NCBI RefSeq assembly: GCF_004564355.1
Contig: NZ_CP038266.1
Location: 1,736,001 to 1,800,000 of the forward strand
Origin: Microbacterium wangchenii
GTDB taxonomy: Bacteria > Actinomycetota > Actinomycetes > Actinomycetales > Microbacteriaceae
DNA length: 64,000 bases
Direction of reading: 5' to 3'
Below the pieces are notes generated by a model that saw only the letters and a program-made list of their open reading frames with translations, searched no databases and had not been told where the DNA came from. How positions within the stretch are numbered: position 1 is the first letter of the stretch; each line of letters opens with the position of its first letter. The translations under genes were made by a program, and so were the position numbers. Positions 44,644-54,235 of the stretch are shown here, in pieces.

Positions 44644-45228
44644 TCAGCGCGTGGGGTCCTCGCCGCGCGAGAGGTCGTCCCACGAGTCGATGGCGTCGGA
44701 CGGTCGTGAGCCCGCCGGCCCCGGGGCCGTGCGGTATCGCCGGTCGGCACCGCTGCGCCAGCGGCGTGCCGTGACGATCGTGAACAGGCTCGCGGCGGCC
44801 AGAACGATCTGCGCGGCGAGGGTCAGCGCCGGCCACGGGGTGGTTCCGATGCTCTCCACCAGGCGCCCCACGCCCTCGACGCCGGAGATCCCGGTCGCCG
44901 CGCTCACGGTGGCGGCGACCGCGGTGACCGGCGGCGCGAATGCGATGACCGCCGACAGCCATCCCAGGACGGCGGCGATGGCGAGCCCGATGGCTCCGAA
45001 CATGACGCGCACGACGGTGCCCACGATCGACAGCGCCGCCCCGAGTGCCAGTGCGGCGAGGCTGAGGGGCGTCAGGACCGGCAGGGCCGCGGCTCCGGGG
45101 ACCAGGAGCGGCTCGGCGGAGCCGTCGGCGAGCACGACGGTGAGCCAGGTCTGGGTCGCCGAGATCACGCCGGTCGCCCCCGCAGCGAGGGTCGCGACGA
45201 CGGCGATGAGACGCGCGCGCCGGATCAT
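44644..45228 (-). CDS. Trp biosynthesis-associated membrane protein (TIGR02234 type)
   Basis: 194 residues with four predicted helices: one near the N-terminus ([22 protein letters not shown]), a pair around 55-105, and one at about 145-165. The loop after helix 1 ([13 protein letters not shown]) and the tail with [11 protein letters not shown] are typical of the TIGR02234 family, found next to trp genes in actinobacteria and of unknown function. The start overlaps the hisI stop directly (ATGA). A trpE gene is expected between hisI and this gene but is absent. Confidence 0.87.
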   Translation of the reverse strand: MIRRARLIAVVATLAAGATGVISATQTWLTVVLADGSAEPLLVPGAAALPVLTPLSLAALALGAALSIVGTVVRVMFGAIGLAIAAVLGWLSAVIAFAPPVTAVAATVSAATGISGVEGVGRLVESIGTTPWPALTLAAQIVLAAASLFTIVTARRWRSGADRRYRTAPGPAGSRPSDAIDSWDDLSRGEDPTR

Positions 45229-45584
45229 GACGTCGCGTCCGCCACCGGCTCGAGGTCGTCCGCGTCGAAGCACGTCCGGGTGCCGGTGTGGCAGGCGGGG
45301 CCCACCTGTTCCACCTGGATGAGCAGCGCGTCTCCGTCGCAGTCCAGGCGCGCGCCGCGCACGAGCTGGATGTGACCGGAGGTGTCGCCCTTACGCCAGT
45401 ACTCCTGCCGTGACCGCGACCAGAAGGTCACGCGCCCGCTGGTGAGCGTCCGGCGCAGCGCCTCGGCATCCATCCATCCCAGCATGAGCACCTCGCCGGA
45501 GTCCCACTGCTGGATGATCGCCGGCGCGAGTCCTTCGGGAGTGAAGGCCACCCGCGCGATGCGCTCTTCCACGCTCTCGGTCAT
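45225..45584 (-). CDS. hisI: Phosphoribosyl-AMP cyclohydrolase
   Basis: 119 residues, single-function His[19 protein letters not shown] and [19 protein letters not shown] are the family blocks. Metal-binding cysteines are in [13 protein letters not shown] and [12 protein letters not shown]. It opens the purine ring of phosphoribosyl-AMP, the third step of histidine synthesis. It overlaps hisF upstream and the Trp-associated membrane gene downstream by 4 nt each. HisE is a separate gene at 47250. Confidence 0.95.
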   Translation of the reverse strand: MTESVEERIARVAFTPEGLAPAIIQQWDSGEVLMLGWMDAEALRRTLTSGRVTFWSRSRQEYWRKGDTSGHIQLVRGARLDCDGDALLIQVEQVGPACHTGTRTCFDADDLEPVADATS

Positions 45585-46345
45585 CGGCGCACCTCGATTC
45601 CGTCCGCGGCCAGGGCCGCTTTCACATCTCCCACGGTGAGGGCGCCCGTGTGGAACACCGATGCGGCAAGCACCGCGTCGGCGCCGGCGTGGATGGCGGG
45701 GGCGAAATGCTCCACCGCTCCGGCGCCGCCCGAGGCGATGACGGGGACGCTGGCGACCTCGCGCATGAGCGCGACCAGTTCCAGATCGAAGCCCGCCTTC
45801 GTGCCGTCGGCGTCGATGGAGTTCACCAGGAGTTCGCCGGCGCCGCGCTCGATCGCCTCACGCGCCCACGCGAGCGCGTCCAGTGAGGTCTCGGTGCGAC
45901 CGCCGTGGGTGGTGACCACGAAGCCGGAGGGGGTCGTGGCGGACCGCTTGACGTCGAGGGAGAGGACGAGGACCTGCGCCCCGAACCGGTCGGCGATGTC
46001 ATCCACGAGCGAGGGCCGGGCGATCGCGGCGGAATTGACGCCGACCTTGTCGGCGCCCACTCCGAGGAGCCGGGCGACGTCGTCGGCCGAGCGGACGCCG
46101 CCGCCGACGGTGAGCGGGATGAAGACCTCTTCCGCGGTGCGCCGGACGACGTCGTACGTCGTCGCGCGCTCGTCCACCGTCGCTGTGACGTCGAGGAACG
46201 TGATCTCGTCGGCGCCCTGATCGAAGTACAGCCGGGCCAGCTCCACCGGGTCGCCCATGTCGCGGAGGTTCTCGAAGTTCACGCCCTTGACCACGCGACC
46301 GGCGGCCACATCCAGGCAGGGGATGACGCGGCGGGCGAGGGACAT
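45581..46345 (-). CDS. hisF: Imidazole glycerol phosphate synthase subunit HisF
   Basis: 254 residues in a TIM barrel. The N-terminus [21 protein letters not shown] contains the catalytic Asp (shown as [11 protein letters not shown]), the second Asp is in [15 protein letters not shown], and phosphate sites are in TVGGGVRS and ASGGAGA. With HisH it makes IGP and AICAR. ATG 46345 gives the canonical start. An in-frame GTG at 46366 overlaps the hisG stop and would add seven residues (VTGQALT). HisH and HisA are not in this window. Confidence 0.95.
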   Translation of the reverse strand: MSLARRVIPCLDVAAGRVVKGVNFENLRDMGDPVELARLYFDQGADEITFLDVTATVDERATTYDVVRRTAEEVFIPLTVGGGVRSADDVARLLGVGADKVGVNSAAIARPSLVDDIADRFGAQVLVLSLDVKRSATTPSGFVVTTHGGRTETSLDALAWAREAIERGAGELLVNSIDADGTKAGFDLELVALMREVASVPVIASGGAGAVEHFAPAIHAGADAVLAASVFHTGALTVGDVKAALAADGIEVRR

Positions 46346-46362
46346 CGTGAGGGCCTGCCCGG

Positions 46363-47205
46363 TCACAGCCGCGCCGCGTGGATCTCGGTCACGAGGATCG
46401 CACGGGCTCCGATGGCGTACAGCGCGTCCATCACCTGGTTCACGCCGCGGCGGGGGCTCATGACGCGCACCGCGACCCATTCCGGATCGCGCAGCGGCGA
46501 GATGGTGGGCGACTCGATCCCCGGCGCGACGGCGACGGCGTCGTCGACCAGCCGCGCGGGCAGGTCGTAGTCGATGAGCACGTAGCGGCGGGCCACGAGG
46601 ACGCCCCGCAGGCGCCGCAGCAGGGTGTCGGTGCCCTCGGCGTCGCGGGGACCGGCGATGAGCACCGCCTCGGAGTGCAGCAGCGCCGGGCCGAAGATCT
46701 CCAGCCCCGCCTGACGCAGCGTCGTGCCCGTGGACACGACATCGGCGACGGCATCGGCGACGCCCAGTTGCACGGCGGATTCGACCGCGCCGTCCAGCGG
46801 GACCAGGTCCACGGCGATGCCGCGTTCGTCGAGGAATCCGTCGACCAGACCCGGATAGGCCGTCGCCACGCGGGTGCCCTCGAGGTCGGCGAGCTCGGTG
46901 AAGCGTCCGGGCGGGCCGGCAAAGCGGAAGGTGGAGTCGCCGAAGCCGAGCGCTTCGATCTCGCGCGCCCCGGGCATGCGGGCATCCAGCAGGAGATCGC
47001 GGCCGGTGAGGCCCACGTCCAGGGCGCCGGAGCCGACGTAGGTGGCGATGTCGCGAGGGCGGAGGTAGAAGAACTCGACCTCGTTCGCGGGGTCGATCAC
47101 ATGGAGGTCTTTGGGGTCACGCCGGCCGGTGTATCCGGCCTCCGAGAGCATCTCGGAGGCGGTGTCGGCGAGCGAGCCCTTGTTCGGCACGGCGATGCGC
47201 AGCAT
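46363..47205 (-). CDS. hisG: ATP phosphoribosyltransferase
   Basis: 280 residues, the long (regulatory) HisG type with a C-terminal ACT-like domain from about 205. The start is [32 protein letters not shown] and the PRPP-binding [15 protein letters not shown] are present. It catalyses the first, feedback-inhibited step of histidine synthesis. ATG 47205 is fixed by the conserved N-terminus although its ribosome site is weak. It follows hisE by 44 bp, the usual hisE-hisG order. Confidence 0.95.
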   Translation of the reverse strand: MLRIAVPNKGSLADTASEMLSEAGYTGRRDPKDLHVIDPANEVEFFYLRPRDIATYVGSGALDVGLTGRDLLLDARMPGAREIEALGFGDSTFRFAGPPGRFTELADLEGTRVATAYPGLVDGFLDERGIAVDLVPLDGAVESAVQLGVADAVADVVSTGTTLRQAGLEIFGPALLHSEAVLIAGPRDAEGTDTLLRRLRGVLVARRYVLIDYDLPARLVDDAVAVAPGIESPTISPLRDPEWVAVRVMSPRRGVNQVMDALYAIGARAILVTEIHAARL

Positions 47206-47249
47206 GACGGGGCTTTCGTAGGAGGGGTGAACGGGCCGGCGAGGGATGC

Positions 47250-47513
47250 TCAGAGATGTCGGTAGACGTCCTGGAGGGTGAGGCCCTTGGCGAGCATGAG
47301 CACCTGCAGGTGGTACAGCAGCTGGGAGATCTCCTCGGCCGTGGCGTCGTCGGATTCGTACTCCGCGGCCATCCACACCTCGGCGGCTTCCTCGACGACC
47401 TTCTTGCCGATCGTGTGGATTCCCGCATCCAGTTGCGCGACGGTCCCCGAGCCGGCGGGACGCTCGGTGGCCTTCGCGCTCAGCTCAGCGAACAGGGCGT
47501 CGAAGGTCTTCAC
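47250..47513 (-). CDS. hisE: Phosphoribosyl-ATP pyrophosphatase
   Basis: 87 residues. The MazG-like helical fold has the metal-binding acidic motif [17 protein letters not shown], and [15 protein letters not shown] follows. It removes pyrophosphate from phosphoribosyl-ATP, the second step of histidine synthesis. GTG 47513 is supported by TACTCT 6 nt upstream and no ribosome site, a leaderless start that would begin the hisE-hisG-hisF-hisI transcript. Confidence 0.93.
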   Translation of the reverse strand: MKTFDALFAELSAKATERPAGSGTVAQLDAGIHTIGKKVVEEAAEVWMAAEYESDDATAEEISQLLYHLQVLMLAKGLTLQDVYRHL

Positions 47514-47519
47514 ACAGCC

Positions 47520-47525
47520 AGAGTA
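47520..47525 (-). promoter_or_regulatory. -10 element of a leaderless transcript (TACTCT)
   Basis: On the minus strand TACTCT is followed by GGCTGT and GTG 47513 of hisE. It is the candidate promoter for the his block. Confidence 0.58.
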
Positions 47526-47547
47526 TCGAACCTGCGGCGCCTCCCGG

Positions 47548-48237
47548 TCAGGGTGCGGCGTGGTGACGGCGCGCGAGGGTGCGCAGGTGCGCGATCGCGG
47601 CGTCCGGATCGTCGGATCCGAACACGGCCGATCCGGCGACGAACGTGTCGGCGCCCGCCTCGGCGGCCTGGGCGATCGTGGACTCGGAGATGCCCCCGTC
47701 GACCTGGAACCACACCGCCGAGCCGCGCCGTCGCGCTTCGGCCACGAGCGCACGCAGCTTGGGCATCGTCTCCGCGCGGAAGGACTGACCACCGAACCCG
47801 GGTTCCACCGTCATGACCAGGACCTGGTCGAACTCGTCGAGCACGTCGTACAGCGACTCCCCCGCTGTGTCCGGCTTGATGGCGACGCCCGCGCGCGCTC
47901 CGGCGGCGCGCAGTGTCCGTGCGAGGGTCACCGGCTCGGCGGAGGCCTCCAGATGGAAGGTGACAGAGGCCGCCCCCAGTTCGGCATACCCGGGTGCCCA
48001 GCGCTCGGGTTCGTCGATCATGAGATGCACGTCCAGCGGCACGGGGCTGGTCTCCTGGATGCGCCCGACCATCTGCGGACCGAACGTGAGGTTGGGGACG
48101 AAGTGGTTGTCCATGACGTCCACGTGCACGAAGTCCGCCCCGGCGATGCGCGCGAGCTCGGACTGCATGTTCACGAAATCGGCGGCGAGGATGCTGGGGT
48201 TGATCCGGACGGCGCCGGACTCGCGGGAGGGGGTCAC
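47548..48237 (-). CDS. rpe: Ribulose-phosphate 3-epimerase
   Basis: 229 residues in a TIM barrel. [56 protein letters not shown] and FQVDGGIS carry the metal ligands and catalytic aspartates. It interconverts ribulose 5-phosphate and xylulose 5-phosphate in the pentose phosphate pathway. GTG 48237 has a GGAG site. It follows rsmB after a short gap with three 15-bp direct repeats. Confidence 0.95.
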   Translation of the reverse strand: MTPSRESGAVRINPSILAADFVNMQSELARIAGADFVHVDVMDNHFVPNLTFGPQMVGRIQETSPVPLDVHLMIDEPERWAPGYAELGAASVTFHLEASAEPVTLARTLRAAGARAGVAIKPDTAGESLYDVLDEFDQVLVMTVEPGFGGQSFRAETMPKLRALVAEARRRGSAVWFQVDGGISESTIAQAAEAGADTFVAGSAVFGSDDPDAAIAHLRTLARRHHAAP

Positions 48238-48247
48238 TGCTCCATTA

Positions 48248-48292
48248 TCGTCACCGCGTCCATCGTCACGGCGTCCATCGGGACGGTGTCAC
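48248..48292. repeat. Three tandem 15-bp direct repeats before rpe
   Basis: TCGTCACCGCGTCCA, TCGTCACGGCGTCCA and the diverged TCGGGACGGTGTCAC follow without gaps, starting at 48248, 48263 and 48278. They occupy almost the whole gap between the rsmB stop and the rpe start. Confidence 0.65.
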
Positions 48293-49659
48293 GCGCGCTT
48301 GCGCAGCAGCGCGATCGACATCGCATCGGTGCCGTGCCGGTGCGGCCACAGCTGTGCGCGCCCGGATCCGTCACTCTGATCGGGCAGCTCGATGGGAGAT
48401 CGGGAGACCTCGCGCAGCACGGCGCGCGCGTCGAGCTCCTCGACGGCGTCCCCGAGCTCGCGGCGGACGTCGGCGACGACGCCGGCGGTCTCGGCCAGGT
48501 GCGGCGAGCACGTGACGTACGCGACGATGCCCCCCGGGCGCAGCCCCTCCACCGCGGCGAGCACCAGCTCGCGCTGCAGCGTCGCCAGCGGCGGCACGTC
48601 GGCGGGCGTCTTGCGCCACCGCGCCTCCGGACGCCGCCGGAGCGCGCCGATGCCGGTGCACGGCGCATCGACGAGGATGCGGTCGTAGGCGCCCGGCGTG
48701 GAGGCGGCGCGGGTGCGCCCGTCCTCCTCGGAAACGGGGACCTCCATCGGCACGGCCGCCACCGAGCGGCGCACCAGTTCGGCCCGCGCCGGGACCAGCT
48801 CGTTGGCCTCCAGCGACGCGCCGGCAGCCAGCGCTTCGGCCGCCAGCAGGGCCGTCTTGCCGCCGGGACCTGCGCACAGGTCCAGCCACCGCTCCCCAGG
48901 GCGGATCGCGCTCGCGCGGCTGAGGGCGAGAGCCGCCAGTTGTGAGCCCTCGTCCTGCACGCGGACGCGCCCGCCGCTCGCCGACACGGCGGCATCGGGA
49001 TCCCCGCCGGCCAGCGGGAACGCGTACGGGGAGTACCGGCCCCGTGGCGCGTCTGCGGGCACGGGCGCGAGTCCCGGGAGGGCGGCGAGGGTCACGCGCG
49101 GCGCGTCGTTGTCGGCCATGAGCAGCGCGTCCAGCTCGTCCGCACGGTCTTCGGCGGCCAGGGCGCGGCGGAAGGCGCGGACGATCCACACGGGATGCGA
49201 GGAGGCGAGGGAGATGCGCTCGTCGTTCGAACGCGCAGACTCGCCCACGCGCTGCAGCCATTCGCCGGGCGTTCCGCGCGCCACGCGGCGGAGCACCGCG
49301 TTGGCGAACCCGGCGGCACCCTTCCCGGCGGCGCGGCGCACGAGCTCGACGGATTCGTTGACGGCGGCGTGCGAGGCCACGCGCGTGGACAGGATCTGGT
49401 GCACGCCCAGGCGCAGCGCGTCGCGGACGGGCGGATCGATGTCCTCGATCCTGCGGTCGGCGGCCAGGGCGATCACGGCGTCGTAGGTGCCGCGTCGGCG
49501 CAGCGTGCCGTAGGTGAGCTCGGTCGCGAGGGCGGCGTCCTTGGCGTCCAGACCGGCGCGCCCGATCGCGTGCGGCAGCAGGAGGTTCGCGTACGCGTCG
49601 GCCTCGTCCACGGCGCGCAGGACGTCGTAGGCGACGCGTCGTGCGCCCTGCACGCTCAC
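48289..49659 (-). CDS. rsmB: 16S rRNA (cytosine-967-C5) methyltransferase
   Basis: 456 residues. The N-terminal NusB-like RNA-binding domain (ARRVAYDVLRAVDEADAYANLLLP, first part ARRVAYDVLRAVDEADAYAN) spans about 1-150. The SAM-dependent Rossmann domain has LDLCAGPGGKTALLA, the motif IV cysteine in ILVDAPCTGIGALRRRPEAR (here ILVDAPCTG) and the catalytic cysteine in VAYVTCSPH. GTG 49659 overlaps the fmt stop (GTGA), the usual fmt-rsmB arrangement. Confidence 0.94.
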   Translation of the reverse strand: MSVQGARRVAYDVLRAVDEADAYANLLLPHAIGRAGLDAKDAALATELTYGTLRRRGTYDAVIALAADRRIEDIDPPVRDALRLGVHQILSTRVASHAAVNESVELVRRAAGKGAAGFANAVLRRVARGTPGEWLQRVGESARSNDERISLASSHPVWIVRAFRRALAAEDRADELDALLMADNDAPRVTLAALPGLAPVPADAPRGRYSPYAFPLAGGDPDAAVSASGGRVRVQDEGSQLAALALSRASAIRPGERWLDLCAGPGGKTALLAAEALAAGASLEANELVPARAELVRRSVAAVPMEVPVSEEDGRTRAASTPGAYDRILVDAPCTGIGALRRRPEARWRKTPADVPPLATLQRELVLAAVEGLRPGGIVAYVTCSPHLAETAGVVADVRRELGDAVEELDARAVLREVSRSPIELPDQSDGSGRAQLWPHRHGTDAMSIALLRKRA

Positions 49660-50576
49660 GATCCCACCCGCGGACGCTCGGCGCGCAGGCCTCGCCACCA
49701 GTCGCCGGCGGCCATGGCGCCTCGGCCGGCCGGCTGCACCGTGACCAGCTGCACGGGGCGCGTGGCGGTCCCGGCGAGGACGCGGCGGTCGGCGAGGGCG
49801 AGCTCACCGGGCGCGAGCGCCGGCGCGTCGGCAGCTGCGGCGGCGGCCTGCACGATCTTCAGTCGCGCGCCGTCGACGGTGGTGTGCGCGCCGGGTTCGG
49901 GGGTCACGCCGCGGATGCGGGCGAGGATGCTGTCCGCGTCCGCCGTCCAGTCGACCGCGCCGTCGGCGAGGGTGAGCTTGGGGGCGAAGGTGGGTTCTCC
50001 GACCTGCGGGACGGCGGCGGCGCGGCCGTCGGCGATGTCGTCGAGGACGCGAGCGAGCAGCCCGGCGCCCGAAAGCGCGAGCGCGTCGAGGGCCTCGCCG
50101 GCGGTGAGGTCGCCTGCGGGAGTGGCCTCCTCGGCGAACACCGGTCCGGCGTCCAGCTCAGGGACGAGCTGGAACACGCTGGCACCGAGGGTGTCGTCGC
50201 CGGCGATGAGCGCCCGCTGGACGGGTGCTGCCCCCCGCCAGCGCGGGAGCAGGGAGAAGTGCAGGTTGATCCATCCGTGCGCGGGGGTCGACAGCAGAGG
50301 TTCGCGCACCAGGCCGCCGTAGGCGACGATGACGCCGAGATCGGGGGCCAGCGCGGCCACGGCGCCGGTGACTTCGGCATCCAGCCGGTCGGCCTTGATC
50401 ACGTCGATCCCCAGGTCGGCCGCGGCCTGCGCCACCGGAGACGGCGTGAGCACGCGCTTGCGACCGAGCGGGGCGTCGGTGCGCGTGAGCACCGCGACGA
50501 CCTCGTGCGGTCCGGCCGCCAGGGCGCGCAGGGAGGGGGCGGCCGCGGTGGGCGTGCCGGCGAAGACGAGGCGCAT
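49656..50576 (-). CDS. fmt: Methionyl-tRNA formyltransferase
   Basis: 306 residues. RLVFAGTPTAAAPSLRAL opens the formyltransferase domain. The active-site Asn-His-Asp set lies in INLHFSLLPRWRGAAPVQRAL and the later TLGASVFQLVPELDAG. A C-terminal OB-like tRNA-binding domain follows from about 205. It formylates initiator Met-tRNA. ATG 50576 has an AGGAGAACC site. The gene overlaps rsmB by 4 nt and starts 8 bp after priA. Confidence 0.95.
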   Translation of the reverse strand: MRLVFAGTPTAAAPSLRALAAGPHEVVAVLTRTDAPLGRKRVLTPSPVAQAAADLGIDVIKADRLDAEVTGAVAALAPDLGVIVAYGGLVREPLLSTPAHGWINLHFSLLPRWRGAAPVQRALIAGDDTLGASVFQLVPELDAGPVFAEEATPAGDLTAGEALDALALSGAGLLARVLDDIADGRAAAVPQVGEPTFAPKLTLADGAVDWTADADSILARIRGVTPEPGAHTTVDGARLKIVQAAAAAADAPALAPGELALADRRVLAGTATRPVQLVTVQPAGRGAMAAGDWWRGLRAERPRVGS

Positions 50577-50584
50577 GGTTCTCC

Positions 50585-52555
50585 TCACAGGTCCGGTTCG
50601 GGGATGTCGAACCGGACTCTGAGTGTATTGCGGGCAGGGGTGCCCTTCCCGCGCGTGCGGGCACGCGCCCGTGCGGCGTCGGCCACGACGGCTGCCCGCA
50701 GGCTCTCCGCGACGGCGCGGCCGGTGGCGTAGTCGAAACGGACGAGGGCGCGCGCGGTGGGCGTGTCGGAGGCGCTCGTGCGAGGGACGGGTCCGAGGAT
50801 CGCGTGCGGCCCGAGGTCGGGCACCTCCGCGCGCAGCTCCGCCAGCGCCTCGTCGACGGCGCGGAGGGGGCCCTCCACCGAGGCCAGCCGCACGGCGGGC
50901 GGCATGTGCAGCGGTGCGCGTTCGGCGAGCTCGCTGCGGGCGTAGGTGGCCTGCGTCCACGTGGCCAGGGCGCGGGCGACCGGCCCGGTGACGCCGACGA
51001 GGTGCACGGGTGCGCCGGGCGCGGCGAGGGCGGCGGCATCGGACCACCAGCGCAGGCAGTCCTCGCCGATGCGCAGCGCTTCGGACAGCAGCATCCGCTC
51101 GCCGTCGAGCAGGACGATCGCCGCGTACCCACCGGGGGCGAACGGCTCGGCACCGCGCGTGGCGACCACGAGCGCCGGCCGGGCCTCGATCTCGGCGACG
51201 GGATGCGCGCCGTCGGAGACGATCACGCGCACGCCGGGGAAGGCGCGCCCGAGCTCGTCGGCCGTGCGCTCGGTGCCGGAAGAGGCCATCCGCAGCTTCT
51301 CCGACTGGCAGTGGGGGCACGTCCATCCGTGGGCGGCGCGTCCGCACCACGCGCACGTGGGGACCGCGCCCGGACGCGCCGCGCGCAGCGGACCCGCGCA
51401 CGCCGCGCAACGCGCCGGACGCCGGCACTCCGCGCACACGAGCGAGGGCGCATATCCCGGGCGGGAGACCTGGACGAGCACCGGGCCGTGCGCAACGGCC
51501 TCGCGCGCGGCCTGGAAGGCGCTCGAGGGCACGCGTGAGCCGCGCTCCCCTTCCCGGGTCGCGCTCAGCACCACCCGGGGCGATGTGCGGCGGGCGGCGG
51601 CGATCTCGCGCACCCAGCGCACGTCCACGAGGCGCTGGACGTCGGTCGTGCGGGTGTGACCGGCGAACAGCAGCGCCGACCCCTCCAGCTCCTGGCGCAC
51701 CAGGGCGGCGTCCCGGGCGTGCACGCCCGGGCTCAGCGGCTCCGACAGCAGCGGGTCGCCGTCGTCCCAGATCGCGACGAGGCCCGCGCGTACGGGCGCG
51801 TACACCGCCGAGCGGCGTCCGATGACGATGCACGGCGCGTCGGCCAGGGTGCGCAGGAACTGCGCGTACCGCGCCGGCCCGGACTGATCGGAGTCGTCGC
51901 GGACGACCGCGTCCGGCGGGACGAAGGCCGCCAGCGCGCGCTCCAGCTGCGCCTGGTCGCGGTAATCGGGCACGACGAGGATGGCACTGCGCCCGTCGGC
52001 CAGCTCGCGTGCCGCAGCCGCCGCCAGGAGCACCGCCCACGCCCCGGCCGGAACATCGCGCGCGGGCCTGGGCGGAGCATCCACGGCCATGCGCTCCCCC
52101 GCACGGATGCCCGCGGTGAGTTCGGGGTACTCCGCCAGCACGGCGTCAGCGCGGGCGAGCGCGTCCGCGTCCACCTCCGGCGGGCCCGGCGGATCGGCCG
52201 CCAGCCACGCCTTCTCGGCGCGGACCATGCGCTTGGGGATCGCCAGGCGCAGGATGTCGGCGGCCGAACCGGCGGCGCGATCGGCGACGCGGCGGGCCAG
52301 CGCGTACAGCGCGGGGGGCAGCACCGGCACGGTGGACACGACGGTCTCGAGCATCGAGAGCGGGCGATCGCCGTCGTCCTCGTCGTCGACCTCGACGACG
52401 AACCCGTCGATCATGCGTCCGGCCGAGCGCAGCGGGACGCGCACGCGCACGCCGGGTTCTACGTCGACGCCGTCCGGGAGGGCGTAGTCGAACAGCCGGT
52501 CCAGCTGCGGCAGGGGGGAATCCAGCAGCACGCGCGCGACGCGTCGGGCGGTCAT
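50585..52555 (-). CDS. priA: Primosomal protein N' (PriA) lacking helicase motifs
   Basis: 656 residues. The N-terminal 3'-DNA-binding domain (RVARVLLDSPLPQLDRLFDY) is recognisable. Eight zinc cysteines at 374, 377, 383, 386, 401, 404, 413 and 416 (CAEC, CAAC, CAWC, CPHC) are intact. The Walker A loop is replaced by GAWAVLLAAAA at about 171-181, and the DEEH box by IWDDGDPL at 262-269. So it cannot be an ATP-driven helicase in the usual way. Helicase-deficient PriA proteins are a known actinobacterial variant that may only load the replisome. It lies between metK and fmt. Confidence 0.92.
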   Translation of the reverse strand: MTARRVARVLLDSPLPQLDRLFDYALPDGVDVEPGVRVRVPLRSAGRMIDGFVVEVDDEDDGDRPLSMLETVVSTVPVLPPALYALARRVADRAAGSAADILRLAIPKRMVRAEKAWLAADPPGPPEVDADALARADAVLAEYPELTAGIRAGERMAVDAPPRPARDVPAGAWAVLLAAAAARELADGRSAILVVPDYRDQAQLERALAAFVPPDAVVRDDSDQSGPARYAQFLRTLADAPCIVIGRRSAVYAPVRAGLVAIWDDGDPLLSEPLSPGVHARDAALVRQELEGSALLFAGHTRTTDVQRLVDVRWVREIAAARRTSPRVVLSATREGERGSRVPSSAFQAAREAVAHGPVLVQVSRPGYAPSLVCAECRRPARCAACAGPLRAARPGAVPTCAWCGRAAHGWTCPHCQSEKLRMASSGTERTADELGRAFPGVRVIVSDGAHPVAEIEARPALVVATRGAEPFAPGGYAAIVLLDGERMLLSEALRIGEDCLRWWSDAAALAAPGAPVHLVGVTGPVARALATWTQATYARSELAERAPLHMPPAVRLASVEGPLRAVDEALAELRAEVPDLGPHAILGPVPRTSASDTPTARALVRFDYATGRAVAESLRAAVVADAARARARTRGKGTPARNTLRVRFDIPEPDL

Positions 52556-52582
52556 GTGCTCGCCCCGCCGAGCGGGTGCACG

Positions 52583-53776
52583 TCAGAGCCCGGCGGCGGT
52601 GCGCAGCTCGTCGACGCGGTCTGTGCGCTCCCACGTGAAGTCGGGCAGCTCGCGGCCGAAATGACCGTATGCGGCTGTCTGGGCGTAGATGGGACGCAGC
52701 AGGTCGAGCGAATCGATGATGGCCTTGGGCCGCAGGTCGAACACGTCCAGGATCGCCCGCGTGATCGATTCGTCGGGCACGCGGCCCGTGCCGAAGCTCT
52801 CCACGTACAGGCCCACCGGGCTCGCCTTGCCGATGGCGTAGGCGATCTGCACCTCGAGGCGGTCGGCCAGGCCCGCCGCGACGGCGTTCTTGGCGACCCA
52901 GCGCATCGCGTACGCCGCCGAGCGGTCGACCTTCGACGGGTCCTTGCCGCTGAACGCGCCACCGCCGTGGCGGGCGGCTCCCCCGTAGGTGTCGATGATG
53001 ATCTTGCGTCCGGTCAGGCCCGCGTCGCCCTTGGGTCCGCCGACGACGAACGGCCCTGCGGGGTTGATGTAGTACTTCACATCGGGCAGGTCCAGGCCGG
53101 TGTCGGCGAGGACGGGCTCGATCACCTCTGCCCGGACGAGTGCGCGCAGCTCCTCCTGGGAGATGTCGGGATGGTGCTGGGTGGACAGCACGACCGACTC
53201 CACCGTGCGCGGGGTCTGTCCGTCGTACCCGAGGGTGACCTGCGTCTTGCCATCGGGCCGCAGGAACGGCAGTCGCCCGTCGCGCCGTGCGTCGGCGAGG
53301 CGCTCGGCCATCCGGTGGGCCGTCCAGCTGGCCATCGGCATGAGCTGCGGGGTCTCGGTGGTGGCGAAGCCGAACATGATGCCCTGGTCGCCGGCGCCCT
53401 GCTCGTCGCGCGGATCGATCGAGCCGCGCTCGCGCTGCTCGAACGCCTTGTTCACCCCGGCGGCGATGTCGGAGGATTGCGCCCCGATCGACACGCTCAC
53501 TCCGCACGACTCGCCGTCGAATCCGGTGTCGCTCGAGGTGTAGCCGATGCGGTTGACCACGTCCCGCACGATCGCGGGGATCTCGACGTAGGCGCTCGTG
53601 GAGACTTCGCCGGCGACGTGGACGAGGCCCGTCGTGACGAGCGTCTCCACCGCGACGCGCCCGGTGGGGTCCTCACGGAGGATCGCATCCAGGATGCTGT
53701 CGGAGATCTGGTCGCAGATCTTGTCCGGGTGCCCCTCCGTGACGGATTCGGAGGTGAACAGCCGCAGTTCGGTCAT
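52583..53776 (-). CDS. metK: S-adenosylmethionine synthetase
   Basis: 397 residues. [19 protein letters not shown] (catalytic His), [23 protein letters not shown] and [20 protein letters not shown] (as [16 protein letters not shown]) are the family signatures. It makes SAM from methionine and ATP. ATG 53776 has a GAGGGAGC site. A hairpin and a possible own promoter lie between rpoZ and metK. I see no SAM riboswitch. Confidence 0.97.
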   Translation of the reverse strand: MTELRLFTSESVTEGHPDKICDQISDSILDAILREDPTGRVAVETLVTTGLVHVAGEVSTSAYVEIPAIVRDVVNRIGYTSSDTGFDGESCGVSVSIGAQSSDIAAGVNKAFEQRERGSIDPRDEQGAGDQGIMFGFATTETPQLMPMASWTAHRMAERLADARRDGRLPFLRPDGKTQVTLGYDGQTPRTVESVVLSTQHHPDISQEELRALVRAEVIEPVLADTGLDLPDVKYYINPAGPFVVGGPKGDAGLTGRKIIIDTYGGAARHGGGAFSGKDPSKVDRSAAYAMRWVAKNAVAAGLADRLEVQIAYAIGKASPVGLYVESFGTGRVPDESITRAILDVFDLRPKAIIDSLDLLRPIYAQTAAYGHFGRELPDFTWERTDRVDELRTAAGL

Positions 53777-53832
53777 GGATGCTCCCTCGGGCGCAGGCCG
53801 GAGTCGGGTGAATCGGGTACGGGCACGAGTAT

Positions 53833-53861
53833 GCCCCGGGCGGCGGACAGCCGACCGGGGC
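53833..53861 (-). terminator. Hairpin between rpoZ and metK
   Basis: GCCCCGG (53833-53839) pairs with CCGGGGC (53855-53861), then one mismatch, then CGGC with GCCG, with loop GGACA. It lies 21 bp past the rpoZ stop. A CATACT hexamer directly downstream on the minus strand (53834-53829) could be a -10 for metK. Confidence 0.65.
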
Positions 53862-53881
53862 GACTCAGGCCCGGCGTGGGG

Positions 53882-54136
53882 TCACTCGGCGTGACGCAGG
53901 CGCAGCTTGTCTTCGTGGATCTCGTGCAGCGCGATCGTCAGCGGCTTGTCCTCGACGGTGGAGTCCACGAGCGGCCCGACGTTGTCGAAGAGGTTGCCCT
54001 CGTGCAGGTCGGAGTAGTAGTCGTTGATCTGGCGCGCACGCTTGGAGGCGTAGATCACGAGCTGGTACTTGGAGTCCACCTTCTCGAGCAGGCTGTCGAT
54101 GGGGGGATCGATGATGCCCTGGTTCGTTCCGGCCAT
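53882..54136 (-). CDS. rpoZ: DNA-directed RNA polymerase omega subunit
   Basis: 84 residues. [20 protein letters not shown] and [16 protein letters not shown] contain the conserved omega motif (Ser-Lys-Arg-Ala-Arg-Gln-Ile-Asn), and [11 protein letters not shown] ends it. It assists folding and assembly of the beta' subunit. ATG 54136 has a strong AGGAGG site. A TAGAAT hexamer at 54236-54241 with another in-frame ATG 6 nt later (54229) means the transcript may begin at a start codon 31 codons upstream and in frame; the SD-preceded ATG is preferred. I expect coaBC to follow rpoZ, and here it does not. Confidence 0.93.
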   Translation of the reverse strand: MAGTNQGIIDPPIDSLLEKVDSKYQLVIYASKRARQINDYYSDLHEGNLFDNVGPLVDSTVEDKPLTIALHEIHEDKLRLRHAE

Positions 54137-54235
54137 GGGAGGTCCTCCTGAAGGGTGGCGGATGGGGTGTCGCGGACGCGGGTCCGCAGAGGTCTTCGGT
54201 CTGCCGGCGCGCGGTGCGCGCACACGCATCCTCCC

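Noticed and set aside
49656..52040. Apparent 794-codon fusion of fmt with an upstream domain
   Set aside because: The upstream part is a shifted frame of priA without any domain; fmt has its own ATG with AGGAG at 50576.
53777..53881. SAM riboswitch upstream of metK
   Set aside because: Only a single hairpin is present; no four-way junction or kink-turn pattern of SAM-I, and the region is too short.
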